Notes: generated by a model not told the origin, from the sequence alone. A DNA stretch of 64,000 nt from Erwinia pyri (GCF_030758455.1 NZ_CP132353.1:1550001-1614000), one strand, 5' to 3'. Numbered from the stretch's first letter, positions 38,792 through 48,556 are shown. Made by a program: numbers and translations.

Positions 38792-40225
38792 ATGCGCGAT
38801 ATAGAGTTTACCTTTAAAGGGTTGTTAATTAGATTTTCACTGGCGCTTTCTGACCTGATCTTTTTTAACGCCTCTTTATTTATTGCAATTCTGTTGATAA
38901 ATGCATTGCCCGGAAATCTTCTGGACGATATTTCGACGCAAGATCTGCAATTGAAAATAGCGACACACATTATTCTCTCGGTGATTTGTATTGGCTGGTT
39001 CTGGGTTCGTCAGCGCCACTATACTTATCGCAAGCCATTCTGGTTTGAATTAAAAGAAATCTACAGAACCATTCTGATATTTTCCGTTATTGACCTATCC
39101 ATTACGGCACTTTCAAAATGGGAACTCTCTCGCTGGGTATGGGTGATGACCTGGATTCTGGCGATGATCTTTATTCCTGTTGGACGTGCCGTGGTGAAGC
39201 GTGTGCTTAATCATTACGGTATGTGGAAAAAACAATCCATTATTATCGGCAGCGGTAAGAATGCAGAGGAAGCCTACCTGGCGCTGCAGAGTGAAGAGGT
39301 GATGGGCTTTGATGTTGTGGCTTTCTACGATGTCGATGGTACTACGCCAGCCCCGGCCCTGTTCGGTATTCCTGTGATCCGTGAGGAAACGCCGCTCTGG
39401 CAGTTAGTGAACAGCGAAACGCAGTTTATCGTCGCGGTCGAGTATGAGCAGAGCGTTCATCGCGATGTGTGGTTGAAAAATCTGGCAAAACATAACTGCC
39501 GTTCCGTTTCCGTGATACCTTCTCTACGCGGCGTTCCGCTTTACGGTACCGATATGGCTTATATCTTCAGCCATGAGGTGATGATACTCAGAGTGAGCAA
39601 CAACCTGGCGAAGCGCACTTCACGCATTCTGAAGCGTGCTTTCGATCTGGTTGGCGCACTTACCATCATTACGATGCTGATGCCTGCGCTGGCTACTCTG
39701 ATCTTTATGGTTGCCCGCGATGGTGGCAGCCCTATTTACGGACATGAGCGTGTAGGAATGGGCGGTCGTAAATTCAAATGCCTGAAGTTCCGCTCAATGT
39801 GCGTAAATTCGAAAGAGGTGCTGGAAGAGGTGTTACGCACCGATCCGGTAGCCCGTGCCGAATGGGACAAAGATTTCAAACTGAAAAACGATCCGCGCAT
39901 TACGCGTATCGGACACTTTATCCGTAAAACCAGCCTTGATGAACTGCCGCAGTTATGGAACGTCGTCCGCGGTGAGATGAGTCTGGTTGGCCCGCGTCCG
40001 GTCATTGAAGATGAGCTGGAACGCTATGCGGGTGATGTGGATTACTATTACATGGCCAAACCGGGTATGACTGGCCTGTGGCAGGTAAGTGGCCGTAATG
40101 ATGTGGATTACGAGACTCGTGTTTACTTTGACTCCTGGTATGTAAAAAACTGGTCACTGTGGAACGATATCGCCATTCTTTTCAAAACGGTTGGCGTAGT
40201 TTTGAAACGCGATGGCGCTTATTAA
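38792..40225 (+). CDS. amsG: Undecaprenyl-phosphate galactose phosphotransferase AmsG (WcaJ family)
   Basis: AmsG starts the EPS repeat unit by moving a sugar-1-phosphate, galactose in amylovoran, from UDP-sugar to undecaprenyl phosphate. The 477-residue protein has four N-terminal membrane helices, a nucleotide-fold domain (SIIIGSGKNAEEAYLAL, about residue 150), a further hydrophobic segment near 290 and the C-terminal sugar transferase domain with KCLKFRSM, RKTSLDELPQLWNVVRGEMSLVGPRP and TGLWQVSGRN. It is the first gene after the JUMPstart. Substrate is taken from ams synteny; stewartan and colanic-type enzymes (WcaJ) use glucose or galactose. Confidence 0.93.
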   Translation: MRDIEFTFKGLLIRFSLALSDLIFFNASLFIAILLINALPGNLLDDISTQDLQLKIATHIILSVICIGWFWVRQRHYTYRKPFWFELKEIYRTILIFSVIDLSITALSKWELSRWVWVMTWILAMIFIPVGRAVVKRVLNHYGMWKKQSIIIGSGKNAEEAYLALQSEEVMGFDVVAFYDVDGTTPAPALFGIPVIREETPLWQLVNSETQFIVAVEYEQSVHRDVWLKNLAKHNCRSVSVIPSLRGVPLYGTDMAYIFSHEVMILRVSNNLAKRTSRILKRAFDLVGALTIITMLMPALATLIFMVARDGGSPIYGHERVGMGGRKFKCLKFRSMCVNSKEVLEEVLRTDPVARAEWDKDFKLKNDPRITRIGHFIRKTSLDELPQLWNVVRGEMSLVGPRPVIEDELERYAGDVDYYYMAKPGMTGLWQVSGRNDVDYETRVYFDSWYVKNWSLWNDIAILFKTVGVVLKRDGAY

Positions 40226-40513
40226 CAGGGGCGTTGCCCTGTCAAAACGGAGCGAATTTCTTATTTCGCTCCGCTATTAAGAGCGTCTTTTGACTGTTAA
40301 CTGTCACTGACTTGCGAGCTAAACAAACTTTTTTTTTGACGAATGTTAAGCGTCGGCTTTAATCAATCCGGCAAGGCATAAAAAGATAGGGAGTTAATGA
40401 TAATGACTGACAGTTGCAGTGTTTGAACAGTTGATACCCTTTTAAATTTTGCATGACGCTACACAGCGGCGGACTCGCCACTATCAATCAAATTACTGAT
40501 AGCGAAGAACCAG
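40226..40513 (+). other. amsG-amsH intergenic region with two hairpins
   Basis: Two hairpins follow amsG: ACAGGG/CCCTGT (about 40225-40242) and the perfect CGGAGCGAA/TTCGCTCCG (40248-40273). Neither has a T run directly after. Further on, an A/T tract leads to TTGACG (40336-40341) with only a weak -10 some 17-18 bp later, a possible internal promoter for amsH. No ORF is convincing in these 288 bases. Confidence 0.5.
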
Positions 40514-41647
40514 ATGATCACAATCAAAACGAAATTGATACCCCTGTTGGTATCGGCCACAATCCTTTCCGGATGTACTGTTGTTCCGGGTAGTAGTCTT
40601 TCCACCAGCGGAAAAGATGTCATTAAACAGCAGGACAGCGACTTCGACATTGATAAATATGTCAACGTCTTCCCGATGACCCCGGGCCTGGTTGAGCAGA
40701 TGCGACCGAAACCGGTTGTGGCTCAGCAGAACCAGCAGCTGCAGAACGAAGTACAGAGCTATGAATACCGTATCGGTGTTGGCGATGTCCTGACCGTCAC
40801 CGTATGGGATCACCCGGAACTGACCACGCCAGCCGGTCAGTATCGTAGCGCCAGCGACACCGGCAACTGGGTACATTCTGACGGGACGATTTTCTATCCT
40901 TACATCGGACGCGTTCGCGTAGCGGGCCGCACGGTGCAGGAAGTGCGTAACGAGATTGCAAACCGTCTGGCTCAGTACATCGAAAGCCCGCAGGTCGATG
41001 TCAGCGTAGCCTCCTTTAAATCGCAAAAAGCGTACGTAACGGGCGAAGTGACCACCTCTGGTCAGCAGCCTATTACTAACGTGCCATTAACTATCCTTGA
41101 TGCTGTGAATGCCGCAGGCGGTCTGACCGCAGACGCCGACTGGCGTAATGTGGTGCTGACGCACAACGGCAGCGAAGTGCCTGTTTCACTGCAGGCGTTG
41201 ATGCAAAATGGCGACCTGTCCCAAAACCATCTGCTCTATCCGGGCGATATTCTCTACGTTCCTCGTAATGACGATCTGAAAGTCTTTGTGATGGGCGAAG
41301 TGAAGCAGCCAGCCACCATGAAAATGGACCGCAGCGGCATGACGCTGGCGGAAGCGCTGGGTAACGCACAGGGTATGGATCAGACCGTGGCCGATGCCAC
41401 CGGCGTATTCGTTATCCGCAAAATTCAGGGTTCGAACCGTAAGAAGATTGCGAATATCTATCAGTTGAACACCAAAGATGCTTCGGCGATGGTGATGGGC
41501 TCTGAGTTCCAGCTGCAGCCTTATGACATCGTGTACGTGACCTCTACGCCACTGGCCCGTTGGAACCGCGTGATTTCTCAGCTGGTACCAACCATCAGCG
41601 GCGTGTATGACGCAACGCGTAACGTACAGACGCTTCACAACTGGTAA
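40514..41647 (+). CDS. amsH: Outer-membrane polysaccharide export lipoprotein AmsH (Wza)
   Basis: This 377-residue Wza homologue has a lipoprotein signal with lipobox LSGC, modified Cys at residue 21. The mature protein has the Poly_export domain ([20 protein letters not shown]) and SLBB repeats ([51 protein letters not shown]). A C-terminal amphipathic helix ([15 protein letters not shown]) would form the outer-membrane barrel of the octamer. It is the exit channel for the EPS and contacts AmsA. It lies 16 bp before amsI. Confidence 0.95.
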   Translation: MITIKTKLIPLLVSATILSGCTVVPGSSLSTSGKDVIKQQDSDFDIDKYVNVFPMTPGLVEQMRPKPVVAQQNQQLQNEVQSYEYRIGVGDVLTVTVWDHPELTTPAGQYRSASDTGNWVHSDGTIFYPYIGRVRVAGRTVQEVRNEIANRLAQYIESPQVDVSVASFKSQKAYVTGEVTTSGQQPITNVPLTILDAVNAAGGLTADADWRNVVLTHNGSEVPVSLQALMQNGDLSQNHLLYPGDILYVPRNDDLKVFVMGEVKQPATMKMDRSGMTLAEALGNAQGMDQTVADATGVFVIRKIQGSNRKKIANIYQLNTKDASAMVMGSEFQLQPYDIVYVTSTPLARWNRVISQLVPTISGVYDATRNVQTLHNW

Positions 41648-41662
41648 TCACCGGGGAACATT

Positions 41663-42097
41663 ATGATTAATTCAATCTTAGTGGTCTGTGTCGGAAACAT
41701 CTGCCGCTCTCCCACCGGGGAGCGGTTGCTCAAAGCGTCGTTGCCCGATAAGAAAATCGCTTCTGCCGGGCTCAGCGCCATGGTGGGCGAGGCAGCCGAT
41801 GGGACAGCAAGCAGCGTGGCTAATGAACATGGGATTTCGCTGGAAGGGCATGTCGCCCAACAGCTGACCTCAGGCATGTGCCGGGATTACGATCTGATCC
41901 TGGTGATGGAAAAGAAACATGTCGACTTAGTCAACCGCATCAACCCTTCCGTGCATGGCAAGACCATGTTATTTGGCCACTGGCTCAATCAACAGGAAAT
42001 AGCGGATCCCTATAAGAAAAGCCGCGAAGCCTTTGAAGCCGTGTACGGAATACTCGAAAACGCTGCCCAGAAATGGGTCAACGCATTAAGCCGATAG
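41663..42097 (+). CDS. amsI: Low-molecular-weight protein tyrosine phosphatase AmsI (Wzb)
   Basis: This 144-residue phosphatase has the P-loop C9-VGNIC-R15-S at the N terminus (CX5RS) and the general-acid Asp in ADPYKKS near residue 115. It removes phosphate from the tyrosine tail of AmsA, a cycle needed for high-molecular-weight EPS. It sits between amsH and amsA in the order seen in all ams, cps and wca clusters. Confidence 0.95.
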   Translation: MINSILVVCVGNICRSPTGERLLKASLPDKKIASAGLSAMVGEAADGTASSVANEHGISLEGHVAQQLTSGMCRDYDLILVMEKKHVDLVNRINPSVHGKTMLFGHWLNQQEIADPYKKSREAFEAVYGILENAAQKWVNALSR

Positions 42098-42109
42098 TTG
42101 AGAATATCC

Positions 42110-44296
42110 ATGAATATAAAAAGTAAGGCACCGTCAGCGCCGCTAAAAGACGATTCCAACGGATGGGATCTGGCGCATATTGTGGGACAGCTTGTAGACC
42201 ATCGTTGGGTAATTGTTGCAGTCACAGCGCTTTTTATGTTGCTTGGCACGCTTTACAGCCTGTTCGCGACACCTATTTATAATGCTGATGCAATGGTGCA
42301 GGTTGAAGATAAAAACGCCAACACCGTACTGAATGACCTGAGCCAGATGATGCCGAATTCACAGCCTGCTTCCGCTACGGAAGTGGAGATTGTGACCTCG
42401 CGCATGGTGGTAGGAAAAACCGTTAAAGACCTCGGACTTGACGTGCTGGTAGAGCAAAATTATCTGCCGGTTATCGGTCAGGGTCTCTCCCGCATGATGG
42501 GCAACAAGCCTGGTCAGGTGGATATTCCACAGCTGACTGTACCGTCAGATTGGGAAAAGCGCGTTGTGGAAGTGACCGTTGACGGTCCGGACAGCTACAC
42601 CGTCAGCAAAGATGGTGATGAACTGTTCAAAGGCAAAGTAGGCCAGCTGGAAAACCACAACGGCGTCTCTATTCTGGTCCGCAGCATTCAGCAGACCGAT
42701 CCGGGCACCAGCTTCACCGTTACCAAACTTTCCGATCTGCAGGCTATCAAGCTGGTTACCAACCAGCTGACCGTAGCGGATAAAGGAAAAGACACTGGCG
42801 TGCTGGGTCTGACCTATACCGGTGAAGATCCGGTACAGATTAGCCGTGTGCTGAACCAGATCATTGAAAATTACGTGGGTCAGAACGTTGAGCGCAAATC
42901 TGCTGAAGCGCAGAAAAGCCTCGAATTCCTGAAAGTGCAGCTGCCGGACGTGCGGGCGAAACTGGACGCGGCTGAGGATAAGCTAAACACTTACCGTCGT
43001 CAGAATGATTCGGTTGATATGTCTCTGGAAGCGAAGTCCGCGCTGGACTCCTCCGTCAGCATCCAGACCCAGCTGAACGAGCTGACCTTCCGTGAAGCGG
43101 AAGTCTCTCAGCTGTTCAAGAAAGATCACCCGACCTACCGTGCGCTGTTGGAAAAACGCCAGACGCTGGAAAACGAGCAGAAAAAGCTCAACCAGAAAAT
43201 TGGCCAGATGCCGCAGACCCAGCAGGAAATCGTGCGTCTGACGCGTGATGTGCAGGCAGGTCAGGAGATCTACATGCAGCTGCTGAACCGTCAGCAGGAG
43301 CTGAACATCAGTAAAGCCAGCACCGTGGGCGACGTACGTATCGTTGACCATGCGGAAACGGCGGGCAGCCCGGTAGCACCGAAAAAACTGCTGCTGATTG
43401 CAGCCAGCATGATCCTGGGCTTAGTGATCTCCGTGGGTTATATCCTGCTGAAAGCGCTGTTCCATCATGGCATCGACCGTCCGGATCAGCTGGAAGAGCT
43501 GGGCATGAGCGTTTACGCCAGCGTGCCGTTGTCTGAATGGCAGCGTAAAAAGGATGCTGAAGCGTTAGCCAAACGTAACGTGCAGGGTAAAACCGATCCG
43601 CACAACACGCTGCTGGCGCTGGGCAATCCAACTGACCTCTCTATTGAAGCGATTCGCAGCCTGCGTACCAGCCTGCACTTCGCGATGATGGAAGCCAAAA
43701 ACAACATTCTGATGATTACCGGCGCCAGCCCGGGGATTGGTAAAACCTTTATCTGTTCCAACCTGGCGACTCTGGTGGCGAAAGCGGGTCAGAAAGTCCT
43801 CTTTATCGATGGTGACATGCGCCGTGGTTATACCCACGAGCTGTTAGGTGCGAGTGGAAAAGTCGGTTTGTCGAACGTTCTTTCCGGCAGCACGCCGTTT
43901 ACCACCGACCTGATCCAGCACGGCGATTACGGTTTCGACTTTATTCCTCGCGGTCAGGTACCACCGAACCCATCGGAACTGCTGATGCACAACCGCATGG
44001 CGGAACTGCTGGAGTGGGCAAGCAAAAACTATGACCTGGTGTTGATTGATACCCCACCAATTCTGGCGGTGACCGATGCCTCTATTATCGGCAAGCTGGC
44101 AGGCACCTCGCTGATGGTGGCGCGTTTTGAAACCAATACGCTGAAAGAAGTGGATATCAGCTACAAGCGTTTCGCTCAGAACGGTATCGACATCAAGGGT
44201 GTGATTCTGAACGCCGTGGTACGCAAAGCGTCGAACGCCTATGGTTACGGCTATGACTATTACGATTACAGCTACAAGCAGGATGCCAAGAGCTAA
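42110..44296 (+). CDS. amsA: Tyrosine autokinase and chain-length regulator AmsA (Wzc)
   Basis: This 728-residue BY-kinase has an N-terminal Wzz domain with helix WVIVAVTALFMLLGTLYSLF, a periplasmic coiled-coil region with GNVR-type segment (SLEFLKVQLPDVRAKLDAAEDKL) and a second helix near residue 430. The cytosolic kinase has Walker A TGASPGIGKT (537-546), Walker A' VLFIDGDMRRG and Walker B LVLIDTPP. The C terminus is a tyrosine cluster, AYGYGYDYYDYSYKQ, the autophosphorylation tail. An in-frame TTG at 42098 exists, but the ATG at 42110 is chosen to fit the family length. It controls polymerisation and export with AmsC and AmsH. Confidence 0.95.
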   Translation: MNIKSKAPSAPLKDDSNGWDLAHIVGQLVDHRWVIVAVTALFMLLGTLYSLFATPIYNADAMVQVEDKNANTVLNDLSQMMPNSQPASATEVEIVTSRMVVGKTVKDLGLDVLVEQNYLPVIGQGLSRMMGNKPGQVDIPQLTVPSDWEKRVVEVTVDGPDSYTVSKDGDELFKGKVGQLENHNGVSILVRSIQQTDPGTSFTVTKLSDLQAIKLVTNQLTVADKGKDTGVLGLTYTGEDPVQISRVLNQIIENYVGQNVERKSAEAQKSLEFLKVQLPDVRAKLDAAEDKLNTYRRQNDSVDMSLEAKSALDSSVSIQTQLNELTFREAEVSQLFKKDHPTYRALLEKRQTLENEQKKLNQKIGQMPQTQQEIVRLTRDVQAGQEIYMQLLNRQQELNISKASTVGDVRIVDHAETAGSPVAPKKLLLIAASMILGLVISVGYILLKALFHHGIDRPDQLEELGMSVYASVPLSEWQRKKDAEALAKRNVQGKTDPHNTLLALGNPTDLSIEAIRSLRTSLHFAMMEAKNNILMITGASPGIGKTFICSNLATLVAKAGQKVLFIDGDMRRGYTHELLGASGKVGLSNVLSGSTPFTTDLIQHGDYGFDFIPRGQVPPNPSELLMHNRMAELLEWASKNYDLVLIDTPPILAVTDASIIGKLAGTSLMVARFETNTLKEVDISYKRFAQNGIDIKGVILNAVVRKASNAYGYGYDYYDYSYKQDAKS

Positions 44297-44302
44297 ATAA
44301 TG

Positions 44303-44346
44303 AAAAAGGAACCTGCTGGCGCACGCGAGCGGTTCCTTTTATTTTT
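44303..44346 (+). terminator. Intra-operon terminator after amsA
   Basis: AAAAGGAACC and GGTTCCTTTT form a 10-bp stem, with an inner GCT/AGC helix, followed by TATTTTT. It lies in the 106-bp amsA-amsB gap. A stem-loop at the same place (after wzc) partly blocks transcription in the E. coli K30 group 1 capsule operon. Confidence 0.88.
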
Positions 44347-44402
44347 CCTTAATAGTGTAAGTCGCTCCAGGATGTTTCTGGACGTTTAAAAGGTGCCTGG
44401 TA

Positions 44403-45308
44403 ATGAAGGATATTTTCTTTTCAATCGTCATTCCTGCATATAATGCATCCGAATCCATCGTAACCACATTAGATTGTGTGGCTGCGCAGACGTATCAACA
44501 TTTTGAAGTCATCATTATTGATGACAAATCAGCGGATGCTGCGCAGCTGGCCGCCGTGGTGCAGTCTGAAAAGTACAGCCAGCTGAAGATTAATCTGGTG
44601 CTTTCTCAGGAAAAGCTCAACGGTTCCGGCGCCCGCAATAAAGGGATTGAGCTGGCAACGGGCGACTATATCAGCTTCCTGGATGCCGATGACGAATGGC
44701 ATAAAGACAAGCTGCTGGAATCAGTCAGGCTGATTGAAAAACTGGAAGCCGAAGGCAAACAGAAATTCATTATCTTCAGCCAGGTTAATATCATTCAGGA
44801 TGGCGCGTTCCTGAAAGTGATGCCGATGCAGCCTGTAGCCCGTAATGAAACCGTGGCGGAATACCTGTTCGGTTGCTACGGCTTTATCCAGACCAGTACG
44901 CTGGTGATGAAACGTGAGTATGCGCAGGACATCAAGTTCGATCCAAAATATATTCGCCATCAGGATTATGACTTCTGCATTCGTGCCGACAAAAAAGGCT
45001 ACGAATTTGTCATGATTGAACAGCCGCTGGCCAATTATCATCTGATCACCAAGTTCGGTTCCAAGCACAAGGGCGAGTCTGTGAAGTACTCATTCTTCTG
45101 GCTTGACGCCATGAAGCCCTGGCTTACCCAGCGTGATATCAACACCTATAAAGCTTATAAATTACCGTTAAGATACAAAATGGATGGAAAATCTTTCCAG
45201 GCGAGCGTCAGCTTTGCGCGCTATTTCTTCTTAACGAATAAAGATAACCGCACCTACTTTATCAATCGTCTTAAGGATAAGGTCAGGGAGCGCTTGGCTG
45301 GGAAATAG
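44403..45308 (+). CDS. amsB: GT2 glycosyltransferase AmsB
   Basis: This 301-residue GT-A fold enzyme starts FFSIVIPAYNASESIVTTLDCVAAQTYQHFEVIIIDDKSAD, the GT2 nucleotide-binding region. GARNKGIELATGDYISFLDADDEW holds the DxD-type metal site. It adds one sugar of the EPS repeat unit on the cytosolic face. Position after amsA and length match AmsB of E. amylovora. It has no membrane helix. The specific linkage cannot be read from sequence. Confidence 0.88.
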   Translation: MKDIFFSIVIPAYNASESIVTTLDCVAAQTYQHFEVIIIDDKSADAAQLAAVVQSEKYSQLKINLVLSQEKLNGSGARNKGIELATGDYISFLDADDEWHKDKLLESVRLIEKLEAEGKQKFIIFSQVNIIQDGAFLKVMPMQPVARNETVAEYLFGCYGFIQTSTLVMKREYAQDIKFDPKYIRHQDYDFCIRADKKGYEFVMIEQPLANYHLITKFGSKHKGESVKYSFFWLDAMKPWLTQRDINTYKAYKLPLRYKMDGKSFQASVSFARYFFLTNKDNRTYFINRLKDKVRERLAGK

Positions 45309-45332
45309 CGTTTTAACCCGGTGGGGAAAAGA

Positions 45333-46457
45333 ATGGCCATATATTGGATAGTAAGCTACACACTGCTGATTTTTTGTATTTTTGAACTGGCCACGATTAA
45401 CCAGTTAGCACAGCCTAAAATGCAACGCGTCATGACCTACTTCTTCTTTCTTGGCGTGGTAGGACTGATTATTTTTGCCGGTATTCGTGGCCCGAACTCC
45501 GGGATGGATGATTCGCAATATCTCGGTTTTTTCCATGATTTTGCCAAACAGACCAGCATGCAGGGCTACCTGAAGGTAGCGGACATCTACCGTTATGAAA
45601 ATTTCTTCATGCTGGCGGCATGGGTGCTCTCCTGGTTCACTCAGGAAAGCTACTACTTCCTGCTGTTCGTGGCGTTTATTGCGGTCTCTACCAACGCCTG
45701 GGTGATGAAGAAATATTCACCGCTGATCCTCTGTTCGCTGTGTCTCTATTCAGCACACCTGTTTATTAACAAGGACATGAATCAGATACGCTTCGGGCTG
45801 TCGAGTGCGTTTGCCGTGGCCTGTATCTGTTCAGCGGCGGGAAGAAAATATCTGCTGGCCGTGATCTTCCTGGTATTGAGTTCGCAGTCGCACTCAACAG
45901 GCTATGCGGTACTGATGGTGACGCCGTTCCTGTTCCTGAAAGAGCGTAAATATTTCGGTCTGGCAATGGTGTTCGCCGCCATCCCGCTGGGGCTTATCGG
46001 CGGTAAAAAATTGTTCCTCGACTCGCTGGGCATCGTCCCGGTAATCGGCGACAGGGCAATGGGCTACAGCGGTACGGTGTTTGATCAGGCTTCGCCGGTC
46101 TTTGGTCTGGCTAACCTGAAAAACATTGCGTTCATTGGCTTCTTTACCCTGGTCTATTTCCGTAAGCAGATTGAAGATAAGGATCGCATTGCCTATATCC
46201 TGTTTATCGCTTATTCAGCCGGTGCGGCGGTGCGTATTGTCTTCTCAGACTTCTCGATTCTGGGAGGCAGGGTAGGGAACCTGTTCCTGCACACCGAGCC
46301 GCTGCTGTTAGCGTTCCTGATGACCCGAATACGCAACCCGATACTCAACTTTGGCCTGTTATTCGCCATGGTCTCTTACTACCTGGCCTATAACACCATT
46401 CTTTCGGTGCAGTCACTGAACGGCTATAGCGTTGCTCCACTCTTCAGGCTCTTCTGA
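45333..46457 (+). CDS. amsC: EPS polymerase AmsC (Wzy/EpsG type)
   Basis: This 374-residue protein has about ten hydrophobic helices and belongs to the EpsG-like polymerase group (IIFAGIRGPNSGMDDSQYLGFF after the first helices; YSAHLFINKDMNQIRFGLSSAFAVACI, a typical conserved stretch with N, D, Q, R). It polymerises lipid-linked repeats in the periplasm. I use the ATG at 45333, preceded by GGGGAAAAG, rather than an in-frame GTG at 45321. A strong terminator-like hairpin directly follows. Confidence 0.85.
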   Translation: MAIYWIVSYTLLIFCIFELATINQLAQPKMQRVMTYFFFLGVVGLIIFAGIRGPNSGMDDSQYLGFFHDFAKQTSMQGYLKVADIYRYENFFMLAAWVLSWFTQESYYFLLFVAFIAVSTNAWVMKKYSPLILCSLCLYSAHLFINKDMNQIRFGLSSAFAVACICSAAGRKYLLAVIFLVLSSQSHSTGYAVLMVTPFLFLKERKYFGLAMVFAAIPLGLIGGKKLFLDSLGIVPVIGDRAMGYSGTVFDQASPVFGLANLKNIAFIGFFTLVYFRKQIEDKDRIAYILFIAYSAGAAVRIVFSDFSILGGRVGNLFLHTEPLLLAFLMTRIRNPILNFGLLFAMVSYYLAYNTILSVQSLNGYSVAPLFRLF

Positions 46458-46463
46458 TTAACT

Positions 46464-46487
46464 GGCCAGGCATGCCTGGCCTTTTTT
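46464..46487 (+). terminator. Intra-operon terminator after amsC
   Basis: GGCCAGG-CATG-CCTGGCC is followed by TTTTTT, 6 bp past the amsC stop. It is a textbook intrinsic terminator, but the same operon continues 44 bp later. Confidence 0.9.
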
Positions 46488-46530
46488 CTTTCTATTTTTA
46501 CTCCTCGGCGTTTCAGATTCAGGAATTCAG

Positions 46531-47283
46531 ATGACTAATCAAATCGGCACAGTGGGCATTATCATTCCTATGTACAATGCGCGGAATACCGTTCTGCGGG
46601 CAGTACAATCGGTACTTGATCAAACCTGGACAGACTGGCGAATCTATCTGATTAATGATAAGTCCACCGACGACTCGCTGGCCTTTGTGCAGGAGCACTG
46701 CCGCGATCCACGCATTACTATCCTCAACAACGAGGTTAACCTCGGCGCCGCAGAGACTCGCAACGTGGGATTAAAAGCGGCGCAGGAAGAGATCATCGCC
46801 TTTCTTGACAGCGATGATGAGTGGGAAAAAGATAAACTGATGTTGCAGACTCAGGCGCTGGCCGCCGGTGACGATCTGGTTATCTCCCACTATGGCTATA
46901 AATCCCGCACCAAAGCCTACGATGTGACCTACGGCAAGCCTTATCTGATGAAAGAGAACTTTGTGAAAAAGCAGTTCCGTATCTGCTTTTCATCAGTCTG
47001 CTACCGTCGCCCGGCGCGGAATATTCTCTTTCAAAAGAAGGGGCATGAGGACTTTTTATTCCTCTATGAGCTGTTTGACCAGTACAAACAGGCGCGGGTA
47101 ATCAATCAAAATTTAGTCATCTACTATGAGCTGGGTGACTCGCTGTCGCGGAACAAAAATAAAGCAGCGAAGTGGCACCTCGATTTATTAAGATTTATCT
47201 ATAAAAACAATCCACTAAAAGTGTATTACTATTACGTCTGGTACATGGTTAACGGCGTTTTATTCACGCTTAAGCATCGGTGA
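46531..47283 (+). CDS. GT2 glycosyltransferase, AmsE-like
   Basis: This 250-residue GT2 enzyme has VGIIIPMYNARNTVLRAVQSVLDQTWTDWRIYLINDKSTDDSL at the N terminus and NVGLKAAQEEIIAFLDSDDEWEKDKL, giving the DSDD metal site. It resembles AmsE, the second GT2 of the ams cluster, but comes before rather than after the GT4 gene, so I leave the symbol blank. No membrane segments are evident. It lies between two intrinsic-terminator-like hairpins (46464 and 47329). Confidence 0.82.
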   Translation: MTNQIGTVGIIIPMYNARNTVLRAVQSVLDQTWTDWRIYLINDKSTDDSLAFVQEHCRDPRITILNNEVNLGAAETRNVGLKAAQEEIIAFLDSDDEWEKDKLMLQTQALAAGDDLVISHYGYKSRTKAYDVTYGKPYLMKENFVKKQFRICFSSVCYRRPARNILFQKKGHEDFLFLYELFDQYKQARVINQNLVIYYELGDSLSRNKNKAAKWHLDLLRFIYKNNPLKVYYYYVWYMVNGVLFTLKHR

Positions 47284-47328
47284 GTGCTGTGGCTTGAAAC
47301 GTTTCAGTCTTACAAAGACGAACACCAT

Positions 47329-47368
47329 AACCCGTCCTGAACGGCCCGATGCGGCAGGGCGGGTTTTT
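47329..47368 (+). terminator. Intra-operon terminator after the AmsE-like gene
   Basis: AACCCGTCCTG pairs with CAGGGCGGGTT (one wobble), then TTT. It lies 46 bp beyond the stop and 33 bp before the next gene in the same direction. Confidence 0.82.
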
Positions 47369-47400
47369 AACATTGATGTAATTGAGGTGGTTAGTCCGCG

Positions 47401-48435
47401 ATGAAAAAAATAGTGCTGGTGATTAAAGACGCCTACTCCTATGCCGGAACCGAAAACATTTGTAACTTCATGTCTGAATGCCTGGGCGACGAACATGAAG
47501 TGGTGATCTACTCGCTGGAAGGCTCAGGTGAGACATTCTATCCCTTTACCAAAGTGAAAGAGATCGTCAGTTTTGCCGGTGAAAAAAATCCTATCCGCAG
47601 TGCGGTGAAGCGCATTAACCAGCAGCATTTTGATACGGTCTTCCTGATCAGCATGGGACGGCTGAGCGTGATGTTTGCCTTCTATAACCTGCTGGCGATG
47701 AAAAAGAAAACGGCAAAAACCTACGCCTGCGAACACATCGCCATCAACTCATTCAGTAAGCCTATTAAATTCCTCAAATATCTCATGCTGCGTTATTACG
47801 ATCGTGTCATCGTACTGACCGATAAAGATGACAGTGTCTTTACGCAGTGGGGGATCCCTAGCAAGACCATCCCTAATCCCGTGGTATTCAAAAATTATCA
47901 GCGCACCGTGCGTCATCGCCAGGCGCTGGCCGTGGGTCGTCTTGACCACCAGAAGGGATTCGATCTGCTGCTCGATGTCTGGCAGGGCTTTATTGCTAAA
48001 AATCCTGACTGGAAGCTGGTGATTGCCGGGGATGGCGAGTTAAAAGAGGCACTGATTGCGCAGGCAAAAACGCTGAATATCAGTGACAGCGTGGCGTTTG
48101 TTGGCAGGGTATCCAATATTAACGACTACTACCGTGACAGCGATATGGCGCTGATGACCTCGCGCTACGAAGGACTTCCGCTGGTGCTGCTGGAAGCAAA
48201 ATCCTGGTCTCTGCCCGTTGTAGCCTATGATTGCCCTACCGGCCCGCAGGAGATCATTAATCAGAATGAAGATGGTTTCCTGGTGCCGATGAACGATCGC
48301 GCCACCTTTATTGAAAAAATGAACCAGCTCGCACACAACGATGAGCTGTTCTACGCCATGAGTGAGAAGACCAAAACCACGTCGCTGAAATTTGACGGCA
48401 AGGTGATAAAAGAAAGCTGGCTCTCACTGGTTTAA
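47401..48435 (+). CDS. amsD: GT4 glycosyltransferase AmsD-like
   Basis: This 344-residue GT-B fold enzyme has the N-terminal KDAYSYAGTENICNFM loop (a variant of the usual GG-x-E motif) and the C-terminal GRLDHQKGFDLLLDVW start of the GT4 domain. YEGLPLVLLE gives the EX7E motif, and DCPTGPQEIINQNEDGFLV follows. By family and length it corresponds to AmsD (351 residues in E. amylovora), a retaining transferase likely adding galactose or glucuronate. The assignment is by family; its order with the GT2 gene differs from my recollection of E. amylovora. Confidence 0.78.
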   Translation: MKKIVLVIKDAYSYAGTENICNFMSECLGDEHEVVIYSLEGSGETFYPFTKVKEIVSFAGEKNPIRSAVKRINQQHFDTVFLISMGRLSVMFAFYNLLAMKKKTAKTYACEHIAINSFSKPIKFLKYLMLRYYDRVIVLTDKDDSVFTQWGIPSKTIPNPVVFKNYQRTVRHRQALAVGRLDHQKGFDLLLDVWQGFIAKNPDWKLVIAGDGELKEALIAQAKTLNISDSVAFVGRVSNINDYYRDSDMALMTSRYEGLPLVLLEAKSWSLPVVAYDCPTGPQEIINQNEDGFLVPMNDRATFIEKMNQLAHNDELFYAMSEKTKTTSLKFDGKVIKESWLSLV

Positions 48436-48556
48436 CCCTTAAGTACTTTTCCCGATCAACCGACGCGTTACCACGCGCCGGGCAGTCGGGGATTGCCTCT
48501 GGAAATCAAATTCACGCTATGCCTCAACCAGGCCTAATGACTATGGGATTACATGA

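Noticed and set aside
48436..48556. GC-rich dyads (around 48451-48490) after the AmsD-like gene as a further terminator
   Set aside because: Pairing is patchy and no T run follows, unlike the other three intra-operon hairpins.
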